A stretch of DNA of 64,000 nucleotides from the NCBI GenBank assembly GCA_963763475.1, contig CAVXOR010000002.1:62001-126000 (forward strand), written 5' to 3'. Positions within the stretch are counted from its first letter, which is position 1, and every line of letters begins with the position of its first letter. This stretch comes from AC-32 sp963763475 (GTDB lineage Bacteria > Actinomycetota > Thermoleophilia > Gaiellales > Gaiellaceae). Both the position numbers and the translations under genes were made by a program. Of the stretch, positions 19,500-27,699 are shown piece after piece. The notes below the pieces were generated by a model. That model saw nothing but the letters and a program-made list of their open reading frames with translations, was not told the DNA's origin and made no database searches.

Positions 19500-19528
19500 T
19501 TCCCGACCGCAGCGCGAAGGAGAAGCTG

Positions 19529-20230
19529 ATGAGCACTGGGAACGTCGTCATCGTCGGGGGTACGCAGGGGCTCGGCCGCGAGCTTGCGCAGTCGTACGCC
19601 GACGAGGGGCGCGACGTGGTCGTGACTGGGCGCGAAGGCCAGCGCGCGAAGGCCGCGGCGCAGGAGATCGGTGGCAACACGAGCGGCGTCGGCTTCGACC
19701 TCGCCGAACCGCAGACGATCGCGGAGCGCCTCGACAGCGTGGGCGATGTCGACCACCTCGTGCTCGCGGCGATCGAGCGCGACACGAACTCGGTGCGTGA
19801 GTACGACATCGCAGCGGCGCTGCGGCTGGTCACGCTGAAGCTCGTCGGCTACACGGAGGTGATCCATGCGCTCGGGTCGCGGCTGCGGCCAGAGTCGTCG
19901 ATCCTCATCTACGGAGGTCTCGCTCGTGACCGGCCGTACCCGGGGTCGACGACGGTGACGACGGTGAACGGCGGCATCACGGCCCTCGTGCGGACGCTCG
20001 TGATCGAGCTGGCGCCGATCCGCGTGAACGCGATGCACCCGGCGATCGTCGGCGACAGCCCGCAGTGGCGCGATATGCCTCCGGAGAGGATGCAGCTGCT
20101 CGTCGATCGGACGCCGATCGGGCGCCTGGTGACGATGGCCGAGGTCGTCGGCGCCGCACGCTTCCTGCTCGAGAACCAAGCGATCAACGGCACCAACCTC
20201 GCGGTCGACGGCGGCTGGCTCTGCATGTGA
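19529..20230 (+). CDS. Short-chain dehydrogenase/reductase-like protein without the canonical YxxxK
   Basis: Rossmann-fold protein of 233 residues. Nucleotide motif GGTQGLG near the N-terminus, and the C-terminal family signature NLAVDGGWLC. The catalytic region reads ILIYGGLARDRPYPGSTTV, with no YxxxK and no clear catalytic Ser, so it may bind NAD(P) without classical hydride transfer or use other residues. ATG 19529 follows GAAGGAGAAGCTG; an in-frame extension upstream is a shadow. Its stop overlaps the MFS GTG start (GTGA). Confidence 0.78.
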   Translation: MSTGNVVIVGGTQGLGRELAQSYADEGRDVVVTGREGQRAKAAAQEIGGNTSGVGFDLAEPQTIAERLDSVGDVDHLVLAAIERDTNSVREYDIAAALRLVTLKLVGYTEVIHALGSRLRPESSILIYGGLARDRPYPGSTTVTTVNGGITALVRTLVIELAPIRVNAMHPAIVGDSPQWRDMPPERMQLLVDRTPIGRLVTMAEVVGAARFLLENQAINGTNLAVDGGWLCM

Positions 20231-21384
20231 GGCCGGCGGCGCTCGTCGCGGGCGTGGCGCTCGGCGCAGGAGTTGGCTACAACCTTGCAAACGTCGGTCC
20301 GGCGGCCGACGTCGTCGCCGAGGCATACGGGGTTCGGCTGGGAGCGATCGGGTTCCTGGCGACGGCCCTGTTCGTCACCCATCTCGCCCTGCAGATTCCG
20401 GGTGGCAGGCTCGTCGACCGGCGCGGCGCACGGAAGCTGGGGATGTTCGCGCTCGGCGCGGCCGCGCTTGGGAACGCGATCGCTCTGATCGCTCCGTCCT
20501 TCGCCCTGGGCATCCTGGCGCGCCTCGTCACCGGCGTCGGGACCGGCATCGGCTTCGTGGCCGGTAGCGACTACGTGCGCGCGACGGTCGGCACACCGAG
20601 TGCCCAGGGGCTATACGGCGCTTCGGGTATCGGCGGCGCAGGGCTTGCGATCGCAATCGTCCCGCTCGCCACGCCCGCGCTCGACTGGCGGGCCCCATAC
20701 GTGACCGCGCTCGTCTTCGCGTCAGCGGTGCTCGTCTGCATGCCGCTCGCTCCGCGTGATCAGATTCGGCGCAGGCGCGATGGGACCGGTGGGACGAGCC
20801 TGTCGGAGATCGTGCACGACCGGCGCCTCTACCCGCTCGCCGTCGCCCACGCGGCGTCCTTCGGGCTCAGCGTCATCGCCGGCACGTGGGCCGTCGCCCT
20901 GCTCCAGCACGACGGCTACGGGCGGCGGCTGGCGGGGGCGGTCGCCGCGCTGACTCTGCTGGCCGGGCTCATCACGCGGCCGCTCGGCGGCTGGCTCGTC
21001 GAGCGATTCCCGCAGAGCGCCGCCCGGCTTGTCTGCGCGAGCATGCTCTTCGCTGCCGGCGGGACGGTGCTGTTCCTGCTCGACCTCCCGCTTGCCGCGC
21101 GCGTCGTCGGCGCCGCGCTGCTGGGTCTGTCGGCGGGAATACCCTTTGCCCCCGCCTTCGCCGGAGCCCAGCTGATCCGCCGCGACCGCCCCGCAGCCGC
21201 GACCGGATTCGTCAACAGCTGCGCCACCTTCGTGATCCTTGTCGGAACGCCCCTCGTCGGCCTCACCTTCGCTCTTCCGGACGAAGGGCGAGCCGGCTTC
21301 GCCGCCGTGGCGGTCGCGTGGATCGCTGCGTCTGTGGCCGTGCGTCCATCGAAGCTGTCCGTCCTACGCCGCGCACCGTCCTGA
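20227..21384 (+). CDS. MFS transporter
   Basis: Major facilitator of 385 residues with about twelve membrane helices. The loop 2-3 signature appears as GGRLVDRRGARKLG after LALQIP, and a matching GGWLVERFPQSA follows in the second half. GTG 20227 overlaps the SDR stop. Likely imports the amidohydrolase substrate or exports a product. Substrate not predictable. Confidence 0.86.
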   Translation: MRPAALVAGVALGAGVGYNLANVGPAADVVAEAYGVRLGAIGFLATALFVTHLALQIPGGRLVDRRGARKLGMFALGAAALGNAIALIAPSFALGILARLVTGVGTGIGFVAGSDYVRATVGTPSAQGLYGASGIGGAGLAIAIVPLATPALDWRAPYVTALVFASAVLVCMPLAPRDQIRRRRDGTGGTSLSEIVHDRRLYPLAVAHAASFGLSVIAGTWAVALLQHDGYGRRLAGAVAALTLLAGLITRPLGGWLVERFPQSAARLVCASMLFAAGGTVLFLLDLPLAARVVGAALLGLSAGIPFAPAFAGAQLIRRDRPAAATGFVNSCATFVILVGTPLVGLTFALPDEGRAGFAAVAVAWIAASVAVRPSKLSVLRRAPS

Positions 21385-21398
21385 CCTGGAGGCGGCGA

Positions 21399-21436
21399 TA
21401 TGCTCATTCCCTGCCAGCGACCGGGAGGAGGAGCAC
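21399..21436 (+). promoter_or_regulatory. Possible internal promoter and strong RBS before LLM gene
   Basis: TATGCT (21399-21404) is directly followed by CATTCCCTGC, similar to the TTCATTCCTGCT operator of the 17.9-kb region. GGGAGGAGG (21423-21431) gives a strong ribosome site before ATG 21437. No good -35 is visible, so the promoter is tentative. Confidence 0.4.
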
Positions 21437-22456
21437 ATGCTGAGCTTCGGCGTCACGGCTCTGCCGGATCCGCCTTACACGCGCCTCGTCGAGGTGTTCC
21501 AGAACGGCGAGGGCCACGGCTTCGAGTACGGCTGGACGTACGACTCCCACATCCTCTGGCAGGAGAGCTACGCGTTGCTCCCGATCGCCGCCGTGCAGAC
21601 CGAGAAGCTCAAGCTCGGCCACTGCGTCACCAACCCCGGGATCCGTGACCCGACGATCACGGCCAGCTGGTACGCGACCTTGCACGACGTTTCGAACGGC
21701 CGCGCCGTGATGGGCATCGGCCGCGGCGACTCCTCGCGCCGCGTGGTCGGCCTGAAGCCAGTCAAGGTGGACGAGTTCGAGCGGCGGCTCGTGATGATCA
21801 AGGGCCTGATGAACGGCCGAGGGGTCGAGTGGAACGGCAAGGAGCTCAAGCTCGAGTGGGTGCGCGGCGAGCTGCCGGACATCCCGATGCACGTCGCCGG
21901 CTACGGGCCGCGCGCGCTCGGTGTCGCAGGCCGCGTCGGCGACGGCGTGATCATCCAGCTCGCCGACCCGCAGATCATCCAGTGGATCATGGGCACCGCC
22001 CGCAAGGCCGCCGAGGAGGCCGGCCGCGACCCGGACGCGCTCCAGTGCATCGTCTGCGCGCCGAGCCACGTCTCCGACGACCTCGCCGAGGCCCGCGAGC
22101 AGGTGCGCTGGTTCCCGGCGATGGTCTCGAACCACGTGATGGACCTGATCGAGCGCTACGGAGAGGATTCGGACGAGATCCCGAGCGCGCTCACGGACTT
22201 CGTCAAGGCCCGCGAGTTCTACGACTACAAGGACCACAGCCGCGTCGGGGCGGCGCACGGCGAGTTCGTCACCGACGAGATCTGCGACCGCTTCTGCGTG
22301 CTCGGCAACACCGAGCAGATCACCGAGAAGCTGCGAGAGCTCGAGGGCATCGGCGTCGACCAGTTCGACATCTACCTGATGACCGAGCGGGCCGACGAGA
22401 CGCTCGCCGCCTACGGCAGCGACGTCATCCCGCAGTTCACGGGCGTCGCGGCCTAG
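21437..22456 (+). CDS. LLM-class F420-dependent oxidoreductase (TIGR03842-like)
   Basis: Luciferase-like monooxygenase/reductase of 339 residues. N-terminal FGVTALPDPPYTRLVEVFQ, GFEYGWTYDSHILWQE, THE HCVTNPGIRDPTITASWYAT segment and AVMGIGRGDSSRRVVG match the F420-binding clade seen near dihydropyrimidinase genes in other bacteria. F420 use is typical of actinobacteria. Stop codon TAG shares the palindromic CTAG with the convergent gene at 22453. Likely reduces or oxygenates the same heterocycle handled by the amidohydrolase; this is inference. Confidence 0.88.
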   Translation: MLSFGVTALPDPPYTRLVEVFQNGEGHGFEYGWTYDSHILWQESYALLPIAAVQTEKLKLGHCVTNPGIRDPTITASWYATLHDVSNGRAVMGIGRGDSSRRVVGLKPVKVDEFERRLVMIKGLMNGRGVEWNGKELKLEWVRGELPDIPMHVAGYGPRALGVAGRVGDGVIIQLADPQIIQWIMGTARKAAEEAGRDPDALQCIVCAPSHVSDDLAEAREQVRWFPAMVSNHVMDLIERYGEDSDEIPSALTDFVKAREFYDYKDHSRVGAAHGEFVTDEICDRFCVLGNTEQITEKLRELEGIGVDQFDIYLMTERADETLAAYGSDVIPQFTGVAA

Positions 22457-23502
22457 CGCAGTCGGCTGATCGGCACGAACACGATCCGGCCGGTGTCGGC
22501 CGGCCCGCGGAACGCGTAGGCGAGCCCGCTCGGCTCTAGCTGCACGGCGGAGACTGTCGCGGCGGCGCGCGCGCTGAAGACGGGCTTCCCGGTGGTGAGC
22601 CGCACGACGTGCACGATGCGTCCGGCGCTGTATGCGGCGAGGCCGCTGCTGACGTCGAGGTGGGCTGCGCCGACCGCGTGCCAGGTGTGCAGTCGCCGGC
22701 CCGAGTGCGAGTTGTACACCTCGAGTGTCGACGCCTTTGTGAGGACGACGAGGTAGTCGCCGCGCAATGCCACTTCCTGCGCCGAGCTTGGGACGACCGT
22801 CCGCCGAAGCTGGCCTCGGGGCGAGTAGATCCCGACCGTGCCCTCGGCCGCCCGTAGGACTGCGAGCTGCCGGCCGTCCGTCGACCGGGCTGTGATCGTC
22901 GCCTCGCCGTGGGCCAGATCGCTCACCCGCGCGCCCACCCGTTCCAGGCTGGCGGTGGTGATCTCGCCGTGGGAGTCCGTCGCCCAGTGGTTGACGGCCA
23001 GGAACGAGCCCGCGCCGACGAGGCCGCCCAGCCAGTTGCCGGTCAGGATGCCGCTCACGTCGCCGGTGCGGAAGGCGGACGCAAGCACGCGCTCGCCCGG
23101 GCGTGCCACGAGCGCCGTGTACAGGTAGTCGCCACTCTCGCTATTGCCGCCCTGGTTGACGATCCAGGCTACGCGCGAGCCGGCCAGGGCAAGCTCACGG
23201 ACGCCGGCGCCCGTGCTCGTGTTGTCGGCGCCGCAGGTCTGGCGCCCACTGACGCGGGTCGTCGTCTGACGCCTGACGTTCCAGACGTAGACCGCGTTGC
23301 AGCGTCCGCGGCTGTACTCGGCGCTGACGTCGAAGGCAATGCGCGAGCCGTCCATGGCGAGGGACTCGATCTCACCCGGCGTCGACTTCTGGAGAATGTG
23401 GGAGCGGGTCGCGGCCGATCCGTCGAATGCGACGAGCAGCAGGCCGGCGACCACGAGCACGGCGGCGGTAGTCCTGGACAGCGCGGCTTGCCTCACGTGC
23501 AT
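22453..23502 (-). CDS. Secreted beta-propeller-like protein of unknown function
   Basis: Protein of 349 residues with an N-terminal signal/membrane segment (TTAAVLVVAGLLLVAFDGSA) and a mature part made of repeated blades such as GSRIAFDVSAE, GSRVAWIVNQG, GRQLAVLRAAEGTVGIYS, GDYLVVLTKASTLEVYN. No catalytic motif recognised. Its C-terminal half resembles in style the propeller tail of the protein at 42444-43850. Isolated between two plus-strand operons, ending on a CTAG shared with the LLM gene. Confidence 0.7.
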   Translation of the reverse strand: MHVRQAALSRTTAAVLVVAGLLLVAFDGSAATRSHILQKSTPGEIESLAMDGSRIAFDVSAEYSRGRCNAVYVWNVRRQTTTRVSGRQTCGADNTSTGAGVRELALAGSRVAWIVNQGGNSESGDYLYTALVARPGERVLASAFRTGDVSGILTGNWLGGLVGAGSFLAVNHWATDSHGEITTASLERVGARVSDLAHGEATITARSTDGRQLAVLRAAEGTVGIYSPRGQLRRTVVPSSAQEVALRGDYLVVLTKASTLEVYNSHSGRRLHTWHAVGAAHLDVSSGLAAYSAGRIVHVVRLTTGKPVFSARAAATVSAVQLEPSGLAYAFRGPADTGRIVFVPISRLR

Positions 23503-23582
23503 GTTCTAACGGCGCCGCGTGATGGATCTGTAAGACCGGGGTGAGGGAATCGTGCGGCCGCTGGCACGTCGAGGCGCCGTGT

Positions 23583-23596
23583 TAGCCTCACGCGCA
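23583..23596 (+). promoter_or_regulatory. Leaderless -10 box (TAGCCT) for amino-acid SBP gene
   Basis: TAGCCT at 23583-23588 precedes the GTG start at 23597 by 8 bases. No ribosome-binding site is present, consistent with leaderless transcription of the importer operon. Confidence 0.5.
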
Positions 23597-24499
23597 GTGA
23601 CCGGGAAGAGGCGCATCTTCCTCGCGGCGGGAGCGCTGCTGCTGGCCGTGCTCTCGTTCGCCGCAGCCGGCTGCGGCTCGACGAAGGAGAGCTCGTCCGG
23701 CTCGACCTCGACTGCCGCGAGCAAGTGCTCGAACAAGGACGACCTGAACCTCGTCACGCCCGACCAGCTGACGATCGGCACGGACAACCCGGCCTTCCCG
23801 CCCTGGTTCGGCGGGACGCCGCACAAGCCGTGGCAGGTCAGCGACCCGAACAGCGGCGAGGGCTACGAGAGCGCGGTCGCCTATGCAGTCGCGAAGCAGC
23901 TCGGGTTCGACAAGTCTGGGGTCAAGTGGATCCACGTGCCGTTCGCCAACTCGTACGCGCCCGGGCCGAAGTCGTTCGACTTCGACATCAACCAGGTCTC
24001 GTTCGCGCCAGCGCGCGCGAAGGTCGTCGACTTCAGCGACTCCTACTACGACGTCAACCAGTCGGTCGTCGTGAACAAGGGCACGCCGATCGCCTCCGCC
24101 AAGAGCGTCGCCGCGTTGAAGCCATACGAACTGGGCGCGCAGCTCGGGACGACGAGCTACCAGTTCATCCAGGACACGATCCAGCCGACGAAGAAGCCGT
24201 CCGTCTTCCCTTCGAACACCGGGGCCGTGCAGGCGCTGAAGAACAAGCAGATCGACGGGCTCGTGGTCGACCTACCGACGGCCTTCTACGTCACGGCCGT
24301 GCAGGTGCCGAACGGGAAGGTGCTCGGCCAGTTCCCCGCGGAGCCGGGCGGCGAGCATTTCGGAATGGTCTTCGAGAAGGGAAACTCGCTGCGGGCGTGC
24401 GTGAACTCGGCGCTCGACGAGCTTCGTAGCAACGGCACGCTCGAGCAGCTTCAGCAGCAGTGGCTAGCGAAGGCGACCGGCGCTCCGATCCTGAAGTAG
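23597..24499 (+). CDS. Polar amino-acid ABC transporter substrate-binding lipoprotein (SBP_bac_3)
   Basis: Receptor lipoprotein of 300 residues with lipobox SFAAAGC (Cys about 26). Family motifs: LTIGTDNPAFPPW, GEGYESAVAYAVAKQLGF, VDFSDSYYDVNQSVVV, AQLGTTSYQFIQ, and the C-terminal LDELRSNGTLEQLQQQWL. GTG 23597 is preferred to the upstream in-frame ATG 23552 because it starts just before the signal peptide and follows a leaderless -10. Permease and ATPase genes follow with overlaps. Confidence 0.9.
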   Translation: MTGKRRIFLAAGALLLAVLSFAAAGCGSTKESSSGSTSTAASKCSNKDDLNLVTPDQLTIGTDNPAFPPWFGGTPHKPWQVSDPNSGEGYESAVAYAVAKQLGFDKSGVKWIHVPFANSYAPGPKSFDFDINQVSFAPARAKVVDFSDSYYDVNQSVVVNKGTPIASAKSVAALKPYELGAQLGTTSYQFIQDTIQPTKKPSVFPSNTGAVQALKNKQIDGLVVDLPTAFYVTAVQVPNGKVLGQFPAEPGGEHFGMVFEKGNSLRACVNSALDELRSNGTLEQLQQQWLAKATGAPILK

Positions 24500-25338
24500 A
24501 GCGCCGCTCGCGCCTGCTCGGCGGGCTCCACTTCGAAGGCGAGGGCGCGCGTGGGGTTGCGATCGCGCTCGTGAGCACGGTGGTCTTCCTGGCCATCGTG
24601 ATCGTCGCCGTCACCCAGTCGGCGGGCTGGCCCGAGGTGAAGCGGACGTTCTTCGACTGGGGCGACATCTCGAGCTCGTTCCCGGACATCGCCCGGGCGT
24701 TCGTCCTGAACGTGAAGATCTTCCTCGTCTGCGAGGTGTTCGTCCTCATCCTCGCGCTCGTGATCGCGGTGCTGCGGAGCCTGCCCGGGCCTGTCTTCTT
24801 CCCGCTTCGCGCGCTCGCGGTGATCTACTCGGACCTCGCCCGCGGCGTGCCCACGATCCTGGTGATCGCGCTGCTCGGCTTCGGCGCACCGGCGTTGCAG
24901 CTGACTGGCGTGCCTCGCTCGCGGGTGTTCTGGGCGGGCGTTGGCCTGATCCTCGTCTACAGCGGCTACGTCGCCGAGGTCTACCGCGCCGGGATCGAGT
25001 CCGTGCACCCGAGCCAGGAGGCCGCCGCGCGCTCGCTCGGCCTCTCGCGCTTCCAGGCGTTGCGGCGCGTGATCCTGCCGCAGGCGATCCGTCGAGTGAT
25101 CCCCCCGCTGCTGAACGACTTCATCGGGCTGCAGAAGGACACCGCGCTCGTGGGGACGCTGGGCGTGATCGAGGCCTTCAACCAGTCGCAGATCTACTCG
25201 GCCGCGACCTTCACCTACGGTGCCTATCTAGCCGCGGCAGTGTTGTTCGTGGCGATCACGATCCCGCTCGCGCGGCTGACGGACTGGCTGATCGCGCGCG
25301 ACCGGCAGAAGCGCCAGGCCGCCGGCGGCTTCGCATGA
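24460..25338 (+). CDS. Polar amino-acid ABC transporter permease (His/Glu/Gln/Arg family)
   Basis: Permease of 292 residues. Has the family EAA loop AGIESVHPSQEAAARSLGLS followed by RVILPQAIRRVIPP, and FIGLQKDTALVGTLGV. GTG 24460 overlaps the receptor gene by 40 bases; the first 30 residues are hydrophilic, so a later start is possible but no good one exists before the first helix. The ATPase start lies in its stop (ATGA). The only permease in the operon, so it probably works as a homodimer. Confidence 0.88.
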   Translation: MASEGDRRSDPEVERRSRLLGGLHFEGEGARGVAIALVSTVVFLAIVIVAVTQSAGWPEVKRTFFDWGDISSSFPDIARAFVLNVKIFLVCEVFVLILALVIAVLRSLPGPVFFPLRALAVIYSDLARGVPTILVIALLGFGAPALQLTGVPRSRVFWAGVGLILVYSGYVAEVYRAGIESVHPSQEAAARSLGLSRFQALRRVILPQAIRRVIPPLLNDFIGLQKDTALVGTLGVIEAFNQSQIYSAATFTYGAYLAAAVLFVAITIPLARLTDWLIARDRQKRQAAGGFA

Positions 25339-26078
25339 GCGCGCTCAGGCTCGAAGAAGTGCGCAAGTCGTTCGGCGAGCACGAGGTGCTGCGCGGGATC
25401 GACCTCGAGCTCGAGGAGCACGAGGTCGTTTGCCTGATCGGCGCGTCCGGCTCGGGCAAGTCGACGCTGTTGCGCTGCGTCAACCTGCTCGAGCCGCTCG
25501 ACTCCGGCCGAATCTTCCTCGGCGAAGAGGAGGTCACGCGTCGCGGCGCCGACGTCAACGCAGTCCGCCGCCGGATCGGGATCGTCTTCCAGGCGTTCAA
25601 CCTCTTCCCGCACATGACCGTGCTGCGCAACGTGACGCTCGCGCCGCGCGACGTGCTCGAGCTCCCACGGGCGGAGGCGGAGGCGCGGGCGCTGGAGCTG
25701 CTCGCGCGCTTCGGGCTCGAGGGCCGGCGCGACGAGTATCCGGACCGACTCTCGGGCGGCCAGCAGCAGCGGGTCGCGATCGTGCGCGCGCTGGCGATGC
25801 GGCCGCAGCTGATGCTGCTGGACGAGGTCACGAGCGCCCTCGACCCCGAGCTCGTGGCCGAAGTGCTGAACGTGATCCGCGAGCTCGCCGAAGGCGGGAT
25901 GACGATGCTGATCGCCACGCACGAGATGGGCTTCGCGCGCGACATCGCGAACCGGGTCTGCTTCCTCGACGACGGCCGGATCCTCGAGCAAGGGCCGCCG
26001 CAGGAGCTCCTCGCCCGGCCGAAGCAGCCGCGGACGCAGCAGTTCCTCGAGCGGATCATCGAGGCCGGCCGACTGTAA
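25335..26078 (+). CDS. Polar amino-acid ABC transporter ATP-binding protein
   Basis: ATPase of 247 residues with Walker A GASGSGKST, Q-loop VFQAFNLFPHMTVL, signature LSGGQQQRVAIVRAL, Walker B LMLLDEVTSALDPELV and H-loop IATHEMGFARDIA, all diagnostic of the GlnQ/HisP family. Completes the three-gene importer. Overlaps the permease by 4 bases (ATGA). Confidence 0.94.
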   Translation: MSALRLEEVRKSFGEHEVLRGIDLELEEHEVVCLIGASGSGKSTLLRCVNLLEPLDSGRIFLGEEEVTRRGADVNAVRRRIGIVFQAFNLFPHMTVLRNVTLAPRDVLELPRAEAEARALELLARFGLEGRRDEYPDRLSGGQQQRVAIVRALAMRPQLMLLDEVTSALDPELVAEVLNVIRELAEGGMTMLIATHEMGFARDIANRVCFLDDGRILEQGPPQELLARPKQPRTQQFLERIIEAGRL

Positions 26079-26137
26079 GAACGGTGTAAAGCCGGTCGAG
26101 CACCCCGGGAGTTTTCCCTGCAACCGGGGACATCTTG

Positions 26138-26150
26138 GTGGTTAAACCAC
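26138..26150. promoter_or_regulatory. GTGGTT-A-AACCAC palindrome before CHRD gene
   Basis: Perfect 6-bp inverted repeat with a 1-base centre, 20 bases before the ATG and next to the ribosome site CAGGAGGGG. Candidate operator or 5' UTR hairpin controlling the secreted CHRD protein. Confidence 0.4.
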
Positions 26151-26169
26151 GCAGGAGGGGAAATCGACC

Positions 26170-26778
26170 ATGAAACGCTCTGGATTGCTGTTCGTCGTCG
26201 CGCTGCTGGCGGTTGCGGCCTATGCCGCCCAGGCGACGGCCTCGGCGCAGAAGACGGTCATCTGCCACGCGACGAGCGCGACGGCCAAGAAGCCCTACGT
26301 GCGAATCGTGACCGCCAACAAGGCGCTCATCCGCGCGCACACCGTCGGCCACCACGCCGACATCATCAATCCCGTCGGCGGCACCTGCCCGACCCAGCGC
26401 CTCAGCTCGACGCGCGGCGGTCGGCCGATCAGCGCGACCCTGCTCCCGGTCGCGCCGAACACGCTCGGCAGCGGCTCGTTCGTTGCGCGCTCCAACCCCG
26501 GTCAAGGCCGGATCTGCTGGCGGCTGACGGTGACCGGTCTCGCCGACGTCACCGCCTCGCACATCCACTACCGGACGGGCCCGAACGCGACGCAGATCGC
26601 CGTCCCGCTGGCTCTGCCGACGCCGTTCACCGGCACCGCCGCCGGCTGTGCCGACGCTCCGCGAGCGTTGGTCAAGTCGATCCTGACGAGCCCGGGCGAT
26701 TTCTACGTCAACGTCCACACGGTGACGTTCCCCGGCGGGGCGATCGCCGGGACGCTGAAGAAGGGCGCCAAGCACTAA
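26170..26778 (+). CDS. Secreted CHRD-domain protein
   Basis: Exported protein of 202 residues: signal peptide (KRSGLLFVVALLAVAAYAAQATASA), a short Cys/His-containing segment (VICHATSATAKKPYVRIV) resembling ends of surface proteins, then a CHRD domain (about 85-198) with ITATLLPV-like start, LADVTASHIHYR and DFYVNVHTVTFPGGAIAGTL. CHRD domains are extracellular beta folds of unclear function in bacteria. ATG follows CAGGAGGGGAAATCGACC. A strong hairpin terminator follows at 26802. Confidence 0.85.
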   Translation: MKRSGLLFVVALLAVAAYAAQATASAQKTVICHATSATAKKPYVRIVTANKALIRAHTVGHHADIINPVGGTCPTQRLSSTRGGRPISATLLPVAPNTLGSGSFVARSNPGQGRICWRLTVTGLADVTASHIHYRTGPNATQIAVPLALPTPFTGTAAGCADAPRALVKSILTSPGDFYVNVHTVTFPGGAIAGTLKKGAKH

Positions 26779-26801
26779 CTCGCCGACGATTGCTCTGACG
26801 A

Positions 26802-26830
26802 CCGAGGCCCGGCCAACAGCCGGGCCTCGG
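26802..26830. terminator. Bidirectional terminator hairpin
   Basis: A perfect 12-bp stem, CCGAGGCCCGGC (26802-26813) and its complement (26819-26830), 5-base loop, lies between the convergent CHRD gene and the heme-oxygenase-fold gene, so it can serve both. Confidence 0.75.
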
Positions 26831-26841
26831 CGTGTGAAGGC

Positions 26842-27408
26842 TCAGGCGGAGACGCCGTCGAGCAGGGCCCAGTTGGCCGCGAGCGCGGCCTCGGCCAGGT
26901 GAACCAGGCGCTCGTCGTCGGTGTCGCCGAGCGCGTCGCGGGCCTCGGCGGCATGCTCGTGGTCACGCTCTCCGTGGACGGCGAAGTACTCGACACCCGG
27001 CGAGTCCTCCGAGAAGCCGTAGTGGGCGACCAAGCCTCGGAGCTTGGTCTCGGAGATCGCGGGCTGGCCCGACTCGATCGCGTAGAGAATCGCGGCCGCG
27101 CCGAGCTCGTCGTCGGCCGCCGCCCACGCGGAGGCGCAGCAGCGCGTCTGCGGCAGGGGCTCGTGGTGCTCGGTGCCTAGGGCGGAGGCGAAGTCGTCCC
27201 AGAGCGCGATGTGCTGTGCCTCCTCCTCGGCGTGCAGACGGGCCGTGCGGGCCGCGCGCGCCAGCGCTACGACCGCGTGCCGGTACTCGCCGGCGTACCG
27301 GGCCAGCTCCTCGCGCGTCAGCTCACCCTGCTCCCAGCGCGTGTAGAACGGATGCTCGAGCACGTTCCAGCGCTCCCGAGCAGCGTCGATCCCTGCGATC
27401 ACGTCCAT
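26842..27408 (-). CDS. TenA/PqqC-like heme-oxygenase-fold protein (putative diiron oxidase)
   Basis: All-helical protein of 188 residues resembling TENA/THI-4, PqqC and CADD-like enzymes. Metal-ligand-type residues are visible in AGEYRHAVV, HAEEEAQHIALWDDF, YAIESGQPAISETK and YFAVHGERDHEHA, the spacing seen in heme-oxygenase-like diiron oxidases. TenA proper has a catalytic Cys in place of such ligands, so a redox role is more likely. ATG 27408 follows GGGAGGAG. A 35-codon gene lies 39 bases upstream on the same strand and is probably cotranscribed. Confidence 0.78.
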   Translation of the reverse strand: MDVIAGIDAARERWNVLEHPFYTRWEQGELTREELARYAGEYRHAVVALARAARTARLHAEEEAQHIALWDDFASALGTEHHEPLPQTRCCASAWAAADDELGAAAILYAIESGQPAISETKLRGLVAHYGFSEDSPGVEYFAVHGERDHEHAAEARDALGDTDDERLVHLAEAALAANWALLDGVSA

Positions 27409-27447
27409 CCTGGGCTCCTCCCGTCGATCGACCCCGTGCGAGTGATC

Positions 27448-27555
27448 CTAGCGCGGCAACCCGACGCGGGCCGGGCGCGGGAGATCGTCGATGTCGCCCT
27501 CGGGATCCTCGGTCTCGGGCTCTTCCTCGTGGATTGCTTCGGCGCTGCTGGACAT
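27448..27555 (-). CDS. 35-residue acidic small protein upstream of heme-oxygenase-fold gene
   Basis: Short gene with ATG 27555 after GGGAG (spacing 5) and stop TAG at 27448. The peptide is acidic in the middle (HEEEPETEDPEGDIDD) and ends in a basic, proline-rich LPRPARVGLPR tail. About 29 of 34 codons end in G or C, matching the coding bias of neighbours. Not recognised. Its position directly before a TenA/PqqC-like putative diiron oxidase gene raises the possibility of a peptide substrate or a small partner protein, but nothing in the sequence proves this. Confidence 0.5.
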   Translation of the reverse strand: MSSSAEAIHEEEPETEDPEGDIDDLPRPARVGLPR

Positions 27556-27699
27556 GGCTGCTCCCGGTAGGTGGCGAGTACAGGCCCATCCTGCTCGCGC
27601 GCGTGTGCCATTCGCATTGGGGGCACCCCTAAACCGACCCCTAGGGTTTCGCTGCCTGGCTCTACAATCGGGGATTCCGGGCTTCGAAAGGGATCGAAA
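27556..27699. promoter_or_regulatory. Divergent promoter region; TACAAT -10 for cyclase-LuxR gene
   Basis: TACAAT (27663-27668) is a near-consensus -10 for the plus-strand regulator gene. Just upstream CCTAAACC and AGGGTTT with a CCTAGG centre (about 27628-27649) form an imperfect inverted repeat that could be an operator. The minus-strand small-protein gene starts at 27555. Confidence 0.45.
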
